From: a virus
Length of the DNA: 45,644 nt
Virus record (IMG/VR): IMGVR_UViG_3300031951_000311
Location: 1-45,644 of that record
Direction: 5' to 3' (one strand)
Part shown: piece by piece, positions 19,742-27,027 of the stretch
Position numbering within the stretch: position 1 is the stretch's first letter
Layout: every line of letters starts with the position of its first letter
Translations under genes and position numbers: made by a program
Notes under the pieces: generated by a model
What the model was told of the DNA's origin: nothing
What the model saw: the letters and a program-made list of their open reading frames with translations, nothing else
Databases searched by the model: none

Positions 19742-20762
19742 GCGACGCATACCGGCGCAGCATGCGCAAGTCCTTGTGGCCGGTGATGCGCGCTATCTGC
19801 ACGTCGCTCAGGGTCGTGCGCTCGTAGAGCCTGCACGTCGCCTCATGGCGCGCGTCATGCAGCCGGAAGTCCCCACACCCGGCCAACTCGAACACCGTAC
19901 CAAAGCGCCGGCTCAAGAGCGACGTGACACGCCGCAGATCGGCAGCATCCCCCGAGCGCAGCCACGGGAACCCCTTGAACCCTTGCAGGCGCGCGACCGC
20001 CACGGTCGATAGCGGAACCTGCCGGCTGTCGCCGTTCTTGGTGCGGTCAAGGAACACGGTGCGCTGACCGAGGTCGATCTGATCCGGCGCCAGGGTGAAC
20101 ATCTCCCGCAGCCGCATCGCCGTCTCAAGCGCGAGATCGAACAGCAGCGTGAGGTCAGGATCGACCGCTACGCCTCTTTCCCGGTCGGGTGGCACCCATC
20201 CCCCCAGCACCTTCCTGATCGCGGCTTCCTCGCCCGATGTGAGCCGCCTGTCGCGCTCCACGTCGCGCACGGCGCCGTCGCGGTAGCTGGCGTAGCGCTT
20301 GGGGAGCATCTTCAGGGGGTTGGACTCTTGGTGCTGCGGCCGGCTCCGCACGAGCCAGTCCAGGCAGCGGGACAGCGCCCCGGCGTAGTGCCGGATCGTG
20401 CTGGGCGACAGCCGCTCGGTCTGCATGCTGGTCACCCAGCGCTCGACCCAGGGGTAGTCGAGGGGGAGCGCCACGCCGGCCAGCTTTCGGCTCAGGGTGT
20501 CCAGCAGGAGCCGGTCAGATTCCGGCAGGGTGACGGCAGCGGAGTACGCGGAGATTGCGCCCACGACCGTCTGCTGATCGACCCGGCTCACCTTGGCCTT
20601 CACAGCCTTCGGCACAACCCCCACGGCCAGCATGGATTCAAGCTGCCGAATGTAGTCGTCGCCGCGCTGCTCGTCCTCGAAGCTGACGTATAGCGGCCGT
20701 TCGAGCAGCCGGTGCTTGACCCGGTAGTACCACCGGCCGTTGCGGTGTCGCTTGTTTGCCAT
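19707..20762 (-). CDS. int: Tyrosine recombinase (integrase)
   Basis: A 351-aa phage integrase. Catalytic set: R217 (ETAMRLREM), K242 (RTKNG), H302-xx-R305 (LHDARHEA), H329 (ITGHKD) and nucleophile Y338 (RRYASLRG). An N-terminal arm-binding domain begins ANKRHRNGRWYYRVKH, and a SAM-like core-binding domain covers about 62-160. It recombines attP with attB. Attachment DNA, a tRNA-Cys 3' segment, lies 100 bp upstream of its start. It is transcribed toward the excisionase gene, so strong rightward early transcription would run through int in antisense. Start ATG 20762. Confidence 0.93.
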   Translation of the reverse strand: MANKRHRNGRWYYRVKHRLLERPLYVSFEDEQRGDDYIRQLESMLAVGVVPKAVKAKVSRVDQQTVVGAISAYSAAVTLPESDRLLLDTLSRKLAGVALPLDYPWVERWVTSMQTERLSPSTIRHYAGALSRCLDWLVRSRPQHQESNPLKMLPKRYASYRDGAVRDVERDRRLTSGEEAAIRKVLGGWVPPDRERGVAVDPDLTLLFDLALETAMRLREMFTLAPDQIDLGQRTVFLDRTKNGDSRQVPLSTVAVARLQGFKGFPWLRSGDAADLRRVTSLLSRRFGTVFELAGCGDFRLHDARHEATCRLYERTTLSDVQIARITGHKDLRMLRRYASLRGSDLAARLW

Positions 20763-20828
20763 CGGGTGACATTGCCACCCGTTCGGGGTGGCGTCAAACC
20801 CTGTGGGGCCGTTTACGAGGTTCGCGAA

Positions 20829-20846
20829 TAGCGAATACCGTCGCTA
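20829..20846. promoter_or_regulatory. Inverted TAGCGA repeat in the integrase promoter region
   Basis: TAGCGA-ATACCG-TCGCTA, a perfect 6-bp inverted repeat between the integrase ATG (20762) and attP. The hexamer TAGCGA is the one in the class A direct-repeat operators at 6482, 6840 and 8999. No convincing -10/-35 pair was found for int. Confidence 0.4.
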
Positions 20847-20860
20847 AGTGCTTGATTCTT

Positions 20861-20904
20861 TGGAGGCGCGAGCCGGAATCGAACCGACGTACACGGCTTT
20901 GCAG
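20861..20904 (-). other. attP core: 3' part of tRNA-Cys
   Basis: Read on the minus strand, this is a tRNA-Cys from the anticodon loop (CTGCAAA, anticodon GCA at 20902-20900) through the T-arm (GTCGG-TTCGATT-CCGGC) and 3' acceptor strand to CCA. Upstream of the loop the sequence no longer matches a tRNA: the anticodon stem has one mismatch and no D-arm is present. It is therefore not a functional gene but the usual attP arrangement that rebuilds the 3' end of the target tRNA after integration. Phage genes lie on both sides. Confidence 0.8.
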
Positions 20905-20929
20905 GCGGTTCGCTCCCTATATAAATCAA

Positions 20930-21478
20930 TTACTTGGAGCCGTTGTCACCCGATTGGCACGCATTTCGATCAGCTTCGATCTGTGTGCGCAGCAACATCA
21001 CTTCGGCGTCGCGTCGGTCAATGATGCTTCGACCCTCTGCAAGAAGGTCGAGACTTTCACCGAATAGGCTACCGAGGGTCGCGAGTCGATCTGCGAGACC
21101 GATGTTGGCAGCGGCGGGAGTTTGATCGGTTCGACCACCACCGGAGGTGAAACCAGCGATTTGCTTGCGCAGCCGGTCAACAGTAGCAGCATCAGCGCGA
21201 GCGCGCTCTTGGGCAGCAGCCCGGTCTTTGAGGAAAGCATCTTCGGCCTCTTTGGTCTTGCGGTTGTGTTCTCGGAGTAGCTCCAGCTTTTCTTCGGCCG
21301 CAAGGCGGGCCGTGCGCTCGGCAGCGACTTTCTGCTCGGCCACGACCAGCTTCAGTTCAGCAAGCTCGGCGCGCGCCGTCTTGTGCTGGTAGCTCTCGTG
21401 CAGGAAGCCGAACGTCAGGGCCGCGATGGCTGCGACGAACACCCAGCGCGGGATGAGATCGACGATGCCGAGCGTCAT
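20930..21478 (-). CDS. Rz: Rz-like i-spanin (DUF2514-like)
   Basis: A 182-aa inner-membrane spanin. Residues 11-27 (RWVFVAAIAALTFGFLH) are an N-terminal signal-anchor. The next 80 residues are a charged coiled coil (RAELAELKLVVAEQKVAAER and following heptads), and the C-terminal region continues helical to the end. ATG 21478 overlaps the endolysin stop (ATGA), the normal lysis-cassette order. It spans the periplasm with the Rz1 lipoprotein encoded inside it to fuse inner and outer membranes at lysis. It is the last late gene before attP. Confidence 0.82.
   Translation of the reverse strand: MTLGIVDLIPRWVFVAAIAALTFGFLHESYQHKTARAELAELKLVVAEQKVAAERTARLAAEEKLELLREHNRKTKEAEDAFLKDRAAAQERARADAATVDRLRKQIAGFTSGGGRTDQTPAAANIGLADRLATLGSLFGESLDLLAEGRSIIDRRDAEVMLLRTQIEADRNACQSGDNGSK
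20998..21240 (-). CDS. Rz1: Rz1-like o-spanin lipoprotein, nested in Rz
   Basis: An 80-aa outer-membrane lipoprotein encoded entirely inside the Rz gene in another frame. The signal peptide (KSALALMLLL) ends in the lipobox LTGC (Cys24), followed by a Pro-rich segment (SPPVVVEPIKLPPLP) as in other Rz1 proteins. ATG 21240 has GAGG six nt upstream. The nested arrangement and both signals leave little doubt. Confidence 0.85.
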   Translation of the reverse strand: MLSSKTGLLPKSALALMLLLLTGCASKSLVSPPVVVEPIKLPPLPTSVSQIDSRPSVAYSVKVSTFLQRVEASLTDATPK

Positions 21479-22050
21479 GCCAACCACTCCATTGCCCGAC
21501 GCGCCATGTCGGTGCGCTCGGTCAAGTGCATGAGCGCCGGCCCGTTCACGCGCCGCGTGATGCTGCGCATGTCACGACCATCGGCCAATTCGTTGCAACC
21601 GTTGGTGTCCCAGAACCACGCCGCCGTCAGCGCCGCGTGCTCGGGCTGCTCAACCATGTCGGGGAACTTGACGTAATCGTGGCGCAGCGCAGCGCCGGCC
21701 GCTTCGTAGTTCTTTCGCCAAGTTAGTTGCAAAAGTCCGCGACCCTCGTAGCCTTCGTACAAAAGTTGTGCTAGCGCCTTCGGATTACGGGCGTATGGCT
21801 CTGCGTCTTTGACCGTCTTGAACGCGCGAGGAAAGATCGTCAGCAAGCGAGCCGGGTCACGGTAGAACAAGTTCTCTCGCAATTGCGAAAGATGAGCAGA
21901 CTCGATTGCCACGGTGGCAAGAAAGCACGCCTGTCGGTTGGGGTTGCTGATGTCGAACCGCGTCATCGCAGCGTTAAGCGGCGCGGCCAGCAGCGATGCG
22001 TGTTCGATCTTGGCACCGCAAGCGCGGGCGATTTCTTCGATGGTCAGCAT
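21475..22050 (-). CDS. Endolysin, GH19-type muramidase
   Basis: A 191-aa glycoside-hydrolase family 19 endolysin that cuts peptidoglycan. The catalytic-glutamate region is VAIESAHLSQL (E50), and GYEGRGLLQLTWRKNY (100-115) is the signature that shapes the active site. There is no signal peptide, so it needs a holin for release. ATG 22050 (GAGG seven nt upstream) is preferred to TTG 22056. It is followed directly by Rz/Rz1, but no holin lies next to it; the holin candidates are 18 kb upstream in the late transcript. Confidence 0.9.
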   Translation of the reverse strand: MLTIEEIARACGAKIEHASLLAAPLNAAMTRFDISNPNRQACFLATVAIESAHLSQLRENLFYRDPARLLTIFPRAFKTVKDAEPYARNPKALAQLLYEGYEGRGLLQLTWRKNYEAAGAALRHDYVKFPDMVEQPEHAALTAAWFWDTNGCNELADGRDMRSITRRVNGPALMHLTERTDMARRAMEWLA

Positions 22051-22052
22051 GG

Positions 22053-22277
22053 TCAAACCTCGATCAATTCAATGGGGAGGGTGGGCGCGGCACCTTCGAC
22101 GGCACCGTCACGAAAGAAAACTCGGTCACCAATCGTCGCCTCGCCCCGGGCGGTCTCGATGCCGCCGCCCGGCAGTTCGATGGTGCACACGCCGCCGTCC
22201 ACGGCCAGCACGTTACCGACTTGCAGCGGGCGCTTTGGCAGGAGACCTACGAGTCGCTGAAACGGGTTGTAGCTCAT
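22053..22277 (-). CDS. Small tail-associated protein, 74 aa
   Basis: Begins MSYNPFQRLVGLLPKRPLQV and continues as beta strands (GNVLAVDGGVCTIELPGG; GDRVFFRDGAVEG), which look like a small OB-fold or barrel. This type (xxVGDRVFxRDGxIEGxAPxLP) is common at the end of tail operons in phages of Pseudomonadota. ATG 22277 overlaps the stop of the large tail-tip gene. Likely a small structural or assembly protein; exact role unknown. Confidence 0.65.
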   Translation of the reverse strand: MSYNPFQRLVGLLPKRPLQVGNVLAVDGGVCTIELPGGGIETARGEATIGDRVFFRDGAVEGAAPTLPIELIEV

Positions 22278-24400
22278 GCCAAAGTCTCCAAGGTGATCGA
22301 CTGCTGGACATTGGCCCCGCCGCCGCCGACTGTAACGCTGGTGGCGCGCACGATGCCGAGCCGCTCGACCGCGCCGTCCGTGTAGCGCACCCACTTGCCC
22401 GGGGGGATCACCCCGGTCGCCGTCAGCACCGGCAGGGAGAGCGACACGTCAGCCTTGCGGCCGGCCGCGCCGAGGATCGAGATGCCGCGCTGACGCGCCG
22501 CTGCGATCTCGGTGATGAGCGGGTCGGTCACCATCGGAGCAACCAAGTCGCCAGCCGTGCCGCCGCGCGTCACTCGGCCCAGGATGCCGGCCTGCTGACC
22601 GCTGACGAACACGCGGTTGTAGTCAGGGTTCGTGCGCCACTCGATACCCTCGCGGGTCATCACCGCGCTCGGGATCACGAAGTCGGGCGTGACGGTGTTC
22701 CACTCCCACGGCGCGACCGGATAGCGCGAGAGCGCCGACAAGGATTGCAGCGTCGGGTGCGGTTGCAGGTAGCCACCGGCCGCGCCGACGATGGCGTTCA
22801 GCGCGTCGATGTACGAGCCCTGGGCCGAGAACGCGCCGGCAGGAACAGACCAGTCGGTGAGTTGCCAGTCCACGGCCCAGCCGAGCGGCACGCCGTTGAT
22901 CGTGAGCACCTCGTTCGCGATCTGCTGCGCGGTCAGCGTAGACAAGTTCGCGAAGTTCTGGATCGGCGCGTAGGGTGCTGCGAGCAGCGCGCTCTTGCCA
23001 CGGCCGGAGACGCGGATCGACTCGTTGCCGAAGCTGCGGTCGCTGCTGATCTGCTCGACCAGCACGCGGTAGTTCGAGCCGTTGATCTGGGCTTCGAGTT
23101 CGGTCGGCTCGCCGGCCACAGGCTCGACATCGGCCAGCGACGAGCGCGGCAGCGATGCGCTGAAGCTCCACGTCCAAGAGTCAACGTCGATGGACAGGGA
23201 GACCGCCGACGCCGGCAGGTTCAGGTTCCCGACAACGCGCTTCAGCGCAACGTCATTAAGCACGATGTAGACACTCCGAACAGGTACGACGACCAAGCCC
23301 GGCGGGGGCGGCGGTTCCTCGTGATTTTCGCAGATGAAAAGCAACTGCGATGTGGCGCCGAACGCATCTGCGAAAACCAGATGCGCGCTCGGCGTGTAGC
23401 AGGGGTCAAGCGGCAGGGGTGGCGTGATGCCGCTCCACATGCCTGCCGGTGGGCGCATCGCCTCTTGGAAGCGCGTGCCACGGCGCAGCACGAACGGAGC
23501 ACCGCGACCGGCCGATGTGAGCCGAGACATGCGCAACTTGACACCCTCGGCCTGCCGCGTGCGCAGGCTCGGTCGGCGGTCGCGGAACCGCTCTTGGTGG
23601 TCGGTCTTGGCGCTCTGGCGCAGTCGGATCGCCTCGTCGTGCCCCGCCGCCACGGCTGGGCGCCGGTCGCGCAGCATCTCCGTGTGCTGCGTCCGCGCGC
23701 TGCCACGCAGTCGGTCGGCGTCGGTGTGGGCTGCTGCCGCACCTGACCGCGCACCGATGCCAACAGACTGAGAGGTCTGCACACCGGCTGGCAACTGAAT
23801 AGCGGGCGTGTGGCGCGTTTCAAAGCCAGTGGGTAGGGCCACCCCCTTGTCCACGTCCGTTTGAGCGCCTACGCGCACGATTGCGGCTTCCGTGTGTGGC
23901 AGTGCGGTGTGCCCAACAGTCGGGCGCTCGGTGTTGCTGTCGAACTCGGCGGTCGCTGCGAACGTGAGCCCAGGTAGCGTCGCCGCCAGCGTGGCGTCGT
24001 TCGGCTTCCCGCCGAAAGCGGATAGCGTGGGTGCCGGTAGCGCTGCTTGCAGCGTCGCTTCGTAGATGGTAAACGGCGCCCACTGCCCTTGCGCGTTGAA
24101 CGTGGGCGCCGGCAGCGTGGCGCTCAGGGTCGCGTCGTTTGGCTTGACCCCGTAAGCCGAGAAGGTCGGCCCGGTCAGCGTGGCGCTCAGGGTGCCTTCG
24201 GTGACGACCAGCAAGTCCTCGTTGAAAACGAGGTTGACGGGGCCGGGCGTCGCAAGCTGCGGGCGCGAGAACAACAAGTCGCCAGGGCCAGCAGGGTACT
24301 CGCCCGTTGCGGCCGTCAGGGTCGCGGTGTCATCACCGACCTCCGCAGCAGACAGCGAACCTACGCTTGTCGCAGCGAGGTTTAGCTGCCAGATGAACAT
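22274..24400 (-). CDS. Tail-tip protein with N-terminal repeats, 708 aa
   Basis: Virion protein in the tail-tip cluster. The N-terminus MFIWQLNL plus one DTATL-type unit matches the start of the protein encoded at 41770-42948. Residues about 70-180 hold four to five beta repeats of the form ATLxATLPAPTFxAxG. A middle region rich in Arg/Ala (residues 215-330) precedes a hub-like C-terminal half (VSLSIDVDSWTWSFSASLPR; RVSGRGKSALLAAPYAP; RVFVSGQQAGILGRVTRG) that resembles baseplate-hub or tail-tip proteins. Probably assembles at the tail end and contacts receptors or neighbouring fibres. ATG 24400. Confidence 0.7.
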   Translation of the reverse strand: MFIWQLNLAATSVGSLSAAEVGDDTATLTAATGEYPAGPGDLLFSRPQLATPGPVNLVFNEDLLVVTEGTLSATLTGPTFSAYGVKPNDATLSATLPAPTFNAQGQWAPFTIYEATLQAALPAPTLSAFGGKPNDATLAATLPGLTFAATAEFDSNTERPTVGHTALPHTEAAIVRVGAQTDVDKGVALPTGFETRHTPAIQLPAGVQTSQSVGIGARSGAAAAHTDADRLRGSARTQHTEMLRDRRPAVAAGHDEAIRLRQSAKTDHQERFRDRRPSLRTRQAEGVKLRMSRLTSAGRGAPFVLRRGTRFQEAMRPPAGMWSGITPPLPLDPCYTPSAHLVFADAFGATSQLLFICENHEEPPPPPGLVVVPVRSVYIVLNDVALKRVVGNLNLPASAVSLSIDVDSWTWSFSASLPRSSLADVEPVAGEPTELEAQINGSNYRVLVEQISSDRSFGNESIRVSGRGKSALLAAPYAPIQNFANLSTLTAQQIANEVLTINGVPLGWAVDWQLTDWSVPAGAFSAQGSYIDALNAIVGAAGGYLQPHPTLQSLSALSRYPVAPWEWNTVTPDFVIPSAVMTREGIEWRTNPDYNRVFVSGQQAGILGRVTRGGTAGDLVAPMVTDPLITEIAAARQRGISILGAAGRKADVSLSLPVLTATGVIPPGKWVRYTDGAVERLGIVRATSVTVGGGGANVQQSITLETLA

Positions 24401-24402
24401 GG
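24376..24402. repeat. 27-bp direct repeat, copy 1
   Basis: CGAGGTTTAGCTGCCAGATG plus AACATGG, identical to 42924-42950. In both places it spans the start codon of a minus-strand virion gene and encodes MFIWQLNL. Confidence 0.9.
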
Positions 24403-24410
24403 GTCAGCCG

Positions 24411-24800
24411 TTAACCGAACTCGGCCAGGATGATGCGAATGCCGCCACCAGCGAGAAGGTTGACGGTCTCCAGCTTGATCTCACCGGAGCCGGCCATGTT
24501 GCTCACATCCACGTCCATGCTCGCGTTGCCGTCGCCATTGACGATGCGCGCCCAGGTTGGCGTGCCGTCAGCCAACACCAGTGCGTCGGATGGCTCCGAC
24601 AGCACGAGCTTGTTGCCGACGACCGTGCCAGCAGGGTCGTCAAGCGTCACGGTCGCGAGCAGCGTCGTGGTTGCCCCGCCGCCTGCTGGGCGCGGCGCGG
24701 TGTAGAACTGGATCAGCGCAGGGTTCGGCCCGCGACTCAGGTTCGCGAGCGTGCCGGCGAGCCGGTCTTCGTTGTGCAGTTGAGAAATCCAGACGGTCAC
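24411..24800 (-). CDS. 129-aa virion-associated hypothetical protein
   Basis: Beta-rich throughout (TVWISQLHNEDRLAGTLANL; TLLATVTLDDPAGTVVGNKL; MDVDVSNMAGSGEIKLETVN). The start is GTG 24800, overlapping the previous stop as GTGA. Its location between the LamG protein and the tail-tip protein suggests a structural or chaperone role, such as trimerisation or attachment of the neighbouring adhesin. No catalytic motif is seen. Confidence 0.6.
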   Translation of the reverse strand: MTVWISQLHNEDRLAGTLANLSRGPNPALIQFYTAPRPAGGGATTTLLATVTLDDPAGTVVGNKLVLSEPSDALVLADGTPTWARIVNGDGNASMDVDVSNMAGSGEIKLETVNLLAGGGIRIILAEFG

Positions 24801-25846
24801 ATCGGCTCCGGCAGCATGTTGTCCGCGATGACTGCGCGGTAGTTGTTGACGTTATCGTAAGTGACGACCGTGAATCGCTGTGTGCGGTCAAGATTCGGGA
24901 AGGCGTAGTTGCCAGTCACCGAATCGCTCCAAGTCTCACGCACGAACCTACCGCTGAACTCGTGATAGAGCCGAACCTTGCGAGCGAGAGGGGTGTTCGT
25001 CGGCGTGGACTTCTCCTTTACCGTGCCGACAATCATTCCGGTGCCGCCGAAGTTGCGGTCGAACTCCACGATGCGTGGGTTGTCCGGCCCGGCTTTGAAG
25101 TTCGCAGCAGGCTTTGGGTTGCCGGGTAGGCGCGCTGGGTTCTCAAGCGAGCCATACGACAAGTCGCGCACAGGGTTTGCGTAAGGTGCGGTCGGGCGCG
25201 TGAATGGCCCGCCGAACTGCGGAAACCCGATGACGACACGAACCTCGTCGATCTGCCCAACAAACGATGGAGCGGCGTTGAAGCTGTCACCACCTACGGA
25301 GAAGTCGAAATCCACACCACTAAACGGGTCTGAACTAACCGGGGTGGTGAAAACACCGTTGTCGGCACCGTCTAGAAAGATGCGAAGGGTGCCGTCAGGG
25401 TTGTGCGAGATCGCAACGTGCTGCCACTCATCTAGCGTCAGTGGTGTAGTCGAAACGCTGTCAACTCGACTATTTAAGTTGTCGTTTCGTAATACATAAA
25501 TCCGACCGTCTGGTGTGAGACCGATCCCGGGTCTAGCAAAGACGCTGTAACCATTCCATATAACGACACCCCCGCTCGGGTTAAACGCGGTCGGACGCGC
25601 CCAGAAGTCAATAGACCAAGGAATAGAGCTTGAGATTCGCAACGCAGGGCCGAACGTGACGCGCCTCTGGATTGTCGAGTCTGAATTGCCCGCCGACCTC
25701 GCTCCGAACTTCGCAATCGTGTCGGGCGCGAACCCGACACGCGCTGTTTCAGGTCGGCCGTATATCGACGAGTCAACGAAGGTTCCGCTCGCCTCATCGA
25801 AGTGGACGAGCAGTTTCGTGGCGATCTCAAGCGGCGTCATCGGCAT
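24797..25846 (-). CDS. LamG/concanavalin-like lectin protein, putative receptor-binding
   Basis: A 349-aa virion protein. The first 215 residues have the laminin-G/concanavalin-like fold pattern (LLVHFDEASGTFVDSSIYGR; SIPWSIDFWARP; LTLDEWQHVAISHNPDGTLR; GQIDEVRVVIGFPQFGGPFT), typical of sugar-binding domains in phage adhesins. The last 80 residues (VRLYHEFSGRFVRETWSDSV, TGNYAFPNLDRTQRFTVVTY) are a carboxypeptidase-regulatory-like beta-sandwich. A stretch around 25440-25560 is visibly richer in A/T than the surroundings, so part of the lectin may have been acquired by transfer. Likely a host-surface binding protein. ATG 25846, alternative 25840. Confidence 0.68.
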   Translation of the reverse strand: MPMTPLEIATKLLVHFDEASGTFVDSSIYGRPETARVGFAPDTIAKFGARSAGNSDSTIQRRVTFGPALRISSSIPWSIDFWARPTAFNPSGGVVIWNGYSVFARPGIGLTPDGRIYVLRNDNLNSRVDSVSTTPLTLDEWQHVAISHNPDGTLRIFLDGADNGVFTTPVSSDPFSGVDFDFSVGGDSFNAAPSFVGQIDEVRVVIGFPQFGGPFTRPTAPYANPVRDLSYGSLENPARLPGNPKPAANFKAGPDNPRIVEFDRNFGGTGMIVGTVKEKSTPTNTPLARKVRLYHEFSGRFVRETWSDSVTGNYAFPNLDRTQRFTVVTYDNVNNYRAVIADNMLPEPM

Positions 25847-25849
25847 GGG

Positions 25850-27016
25850 TTACGCCCACGGCCCGGTTACGTCAAACGCATACGCACCCGAACCACTCGT
25901 CACCGTGATGAATCGCTTGCCCGGGTAGCCGACCACGCCCGAGATGCGCGAGAAACTCGGGAAGCCAGTAGTGCCCACACGCTGCGGGAACGCGAATAAG
26001 CCAGGAATCCGACCGCGAAACGCGCCGGGTGCGGTTGTGGTGCAAAGATTCCAAGGCGAGAGGTATACGCTACCGTCTAAATCGTTTGGAAACGCTATGT
26101 GGTCGGACGAGTTTTCGCCGGATCGGTAGCCTGATGTTGCCCCGATAAACGTCGGGTAGAACGATCTCGTCCATGCCGCGCCACCCAAGCCGAAGTATTC
26201 ACGGGCACTGCATATAGCGGGGTTTGCTCGGCTGTCAAACTCGTCACTGCGAGAACCCGTACCGTTGAAAGCCGCTTCGTTCTGGAACCCGTGGATGATG
26301 CAGTTGAATACATCGTTCGAGCCGACCCGTAAGAAGTCTCCGAACATACCGGAAGCAGAGTAGTTCGACATGCCGGGCTGCTGGCTCGCCATCCAGTACA
26401 TGAACCGCTCATTCGCAACGACGATCCAATTACGAGCCGTTGCGTCAGCGGAGTTGCTACGCACCCAGAACAACTCACCGTCCGTTTGCAACGCGACTGT
26501 TGGGAAACGACCCGTGCCGCTGTTCACGTCGCTCATGGTCTCAAAGCCGTTGACGCGAGCGCTGTAGTTGTTGCTGTCGTTCACCCGCAGGAAGAAGCGA
26601 GTGCTGGTCACGTCGGCGCTGCGATACGCCGCGAGGTTGGTGTCGGAGAACGGCTTACCCCAGCCTGCCGCTGCGAGCTTGTGCGACGGAGTTCCCGTGG
26701 CGGTTTGGTTCGCGATGCCGGTCGCGTCGAACGTGTAAGACGTGCTGTTCGCGCTCAAGACCTTGCGCTGACCGTTGATGACTCCACCCGTCACCGTGGC
26801 GCCGCTGATCTCGGCAACAGCATCAACCTCGAACGGGTGCCCTGCCCCGCGCGTCACCGTGGCGATGCCGCCAGAGATGACGATGGAATCGACCGTCTGC
26901 GAACCCCAGCCGTTGACAAGGCATGCGTCCAGCACACCGATCAACGAGCCTGGGGTTCCGCTCAGGACGGGAGCCCCGGGCATGCCAGAGTGAAAAATCT
27001 TTACTGAAGCGCTCAT
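25850..27016 (-). CDS. Tail protein, 388 aa
   Basis: Begins MSASVKIFHSGMPGAPVLSG and has GVLDACLVNGWG, VTRGAGHPFEVDAVAEISGA, and YRSADVTSTRFFLRVNDSN. This layout is very common in the tail-tip clusters of phages from Burkholderia, Xanthomonas and relatives, annotated only as a structural or hypothetical protein. It is mostly beta-strands. ATG 27016; the next gene begins just after its stop. It is probably part of the distal tail or fibre apparatus; no enzymatic motif is visible. Confidence 0.65.
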   Translation of the reverse strand: MSASVKIFHSGMPGAPVLSGTPGSLIGVLDACLVNGWGSQTVDSIVISGGIATVTRGAGHPFEVDAVAEISGATVTGGVINGQRKVLSANSTSYTFDATGIANQTATGTPSHKLAAAGWGKPFSDTNLAAYRSADVTSTRFFLRVNDSNNYSARVNGFETMSDVNSGTGRFPTVALQTDGELFWVRSNSADATARNWIVVANERFMYWMASQQPGMSNYSASGMFGDFLRVGSNDVFNCIIHGFQNEAAFNGTGSRSDEFDSRANPAICSAREYFGLGGAAWTRSFYPTFIGATSGYRSGENSSDHIAFPNDLDGSVYLSPWNLCTTTAPGAFRGRIPGLFAFPQRVGTTGFPSFSRISGVVGYPGKRFITVTSGSGAYAFDVTGPWA

Positions 27017-27027
27017 TGGGTCTCTCT

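Noticed and set aside
20861-20929. Functional tRNA-Cys gene
   Set aside because: Only the 3' portion is present; D-arm and 5' acceptor strand are missing and the anticodon stem has a mismatch.
21914-23746. 610-codon plus-strand open frame opposite the tail-tip gene
   Set aside because: Arg/Ala/Gly-rich, no domain, and exactly antisense to a well-supported gene; a typical high-GC shadow.
22274-27016. Diversity-generating retroelement acting on the tail genes
   Set aside because: No reverse transcriptase and no template repeat with A-specific differences were seen in the window.
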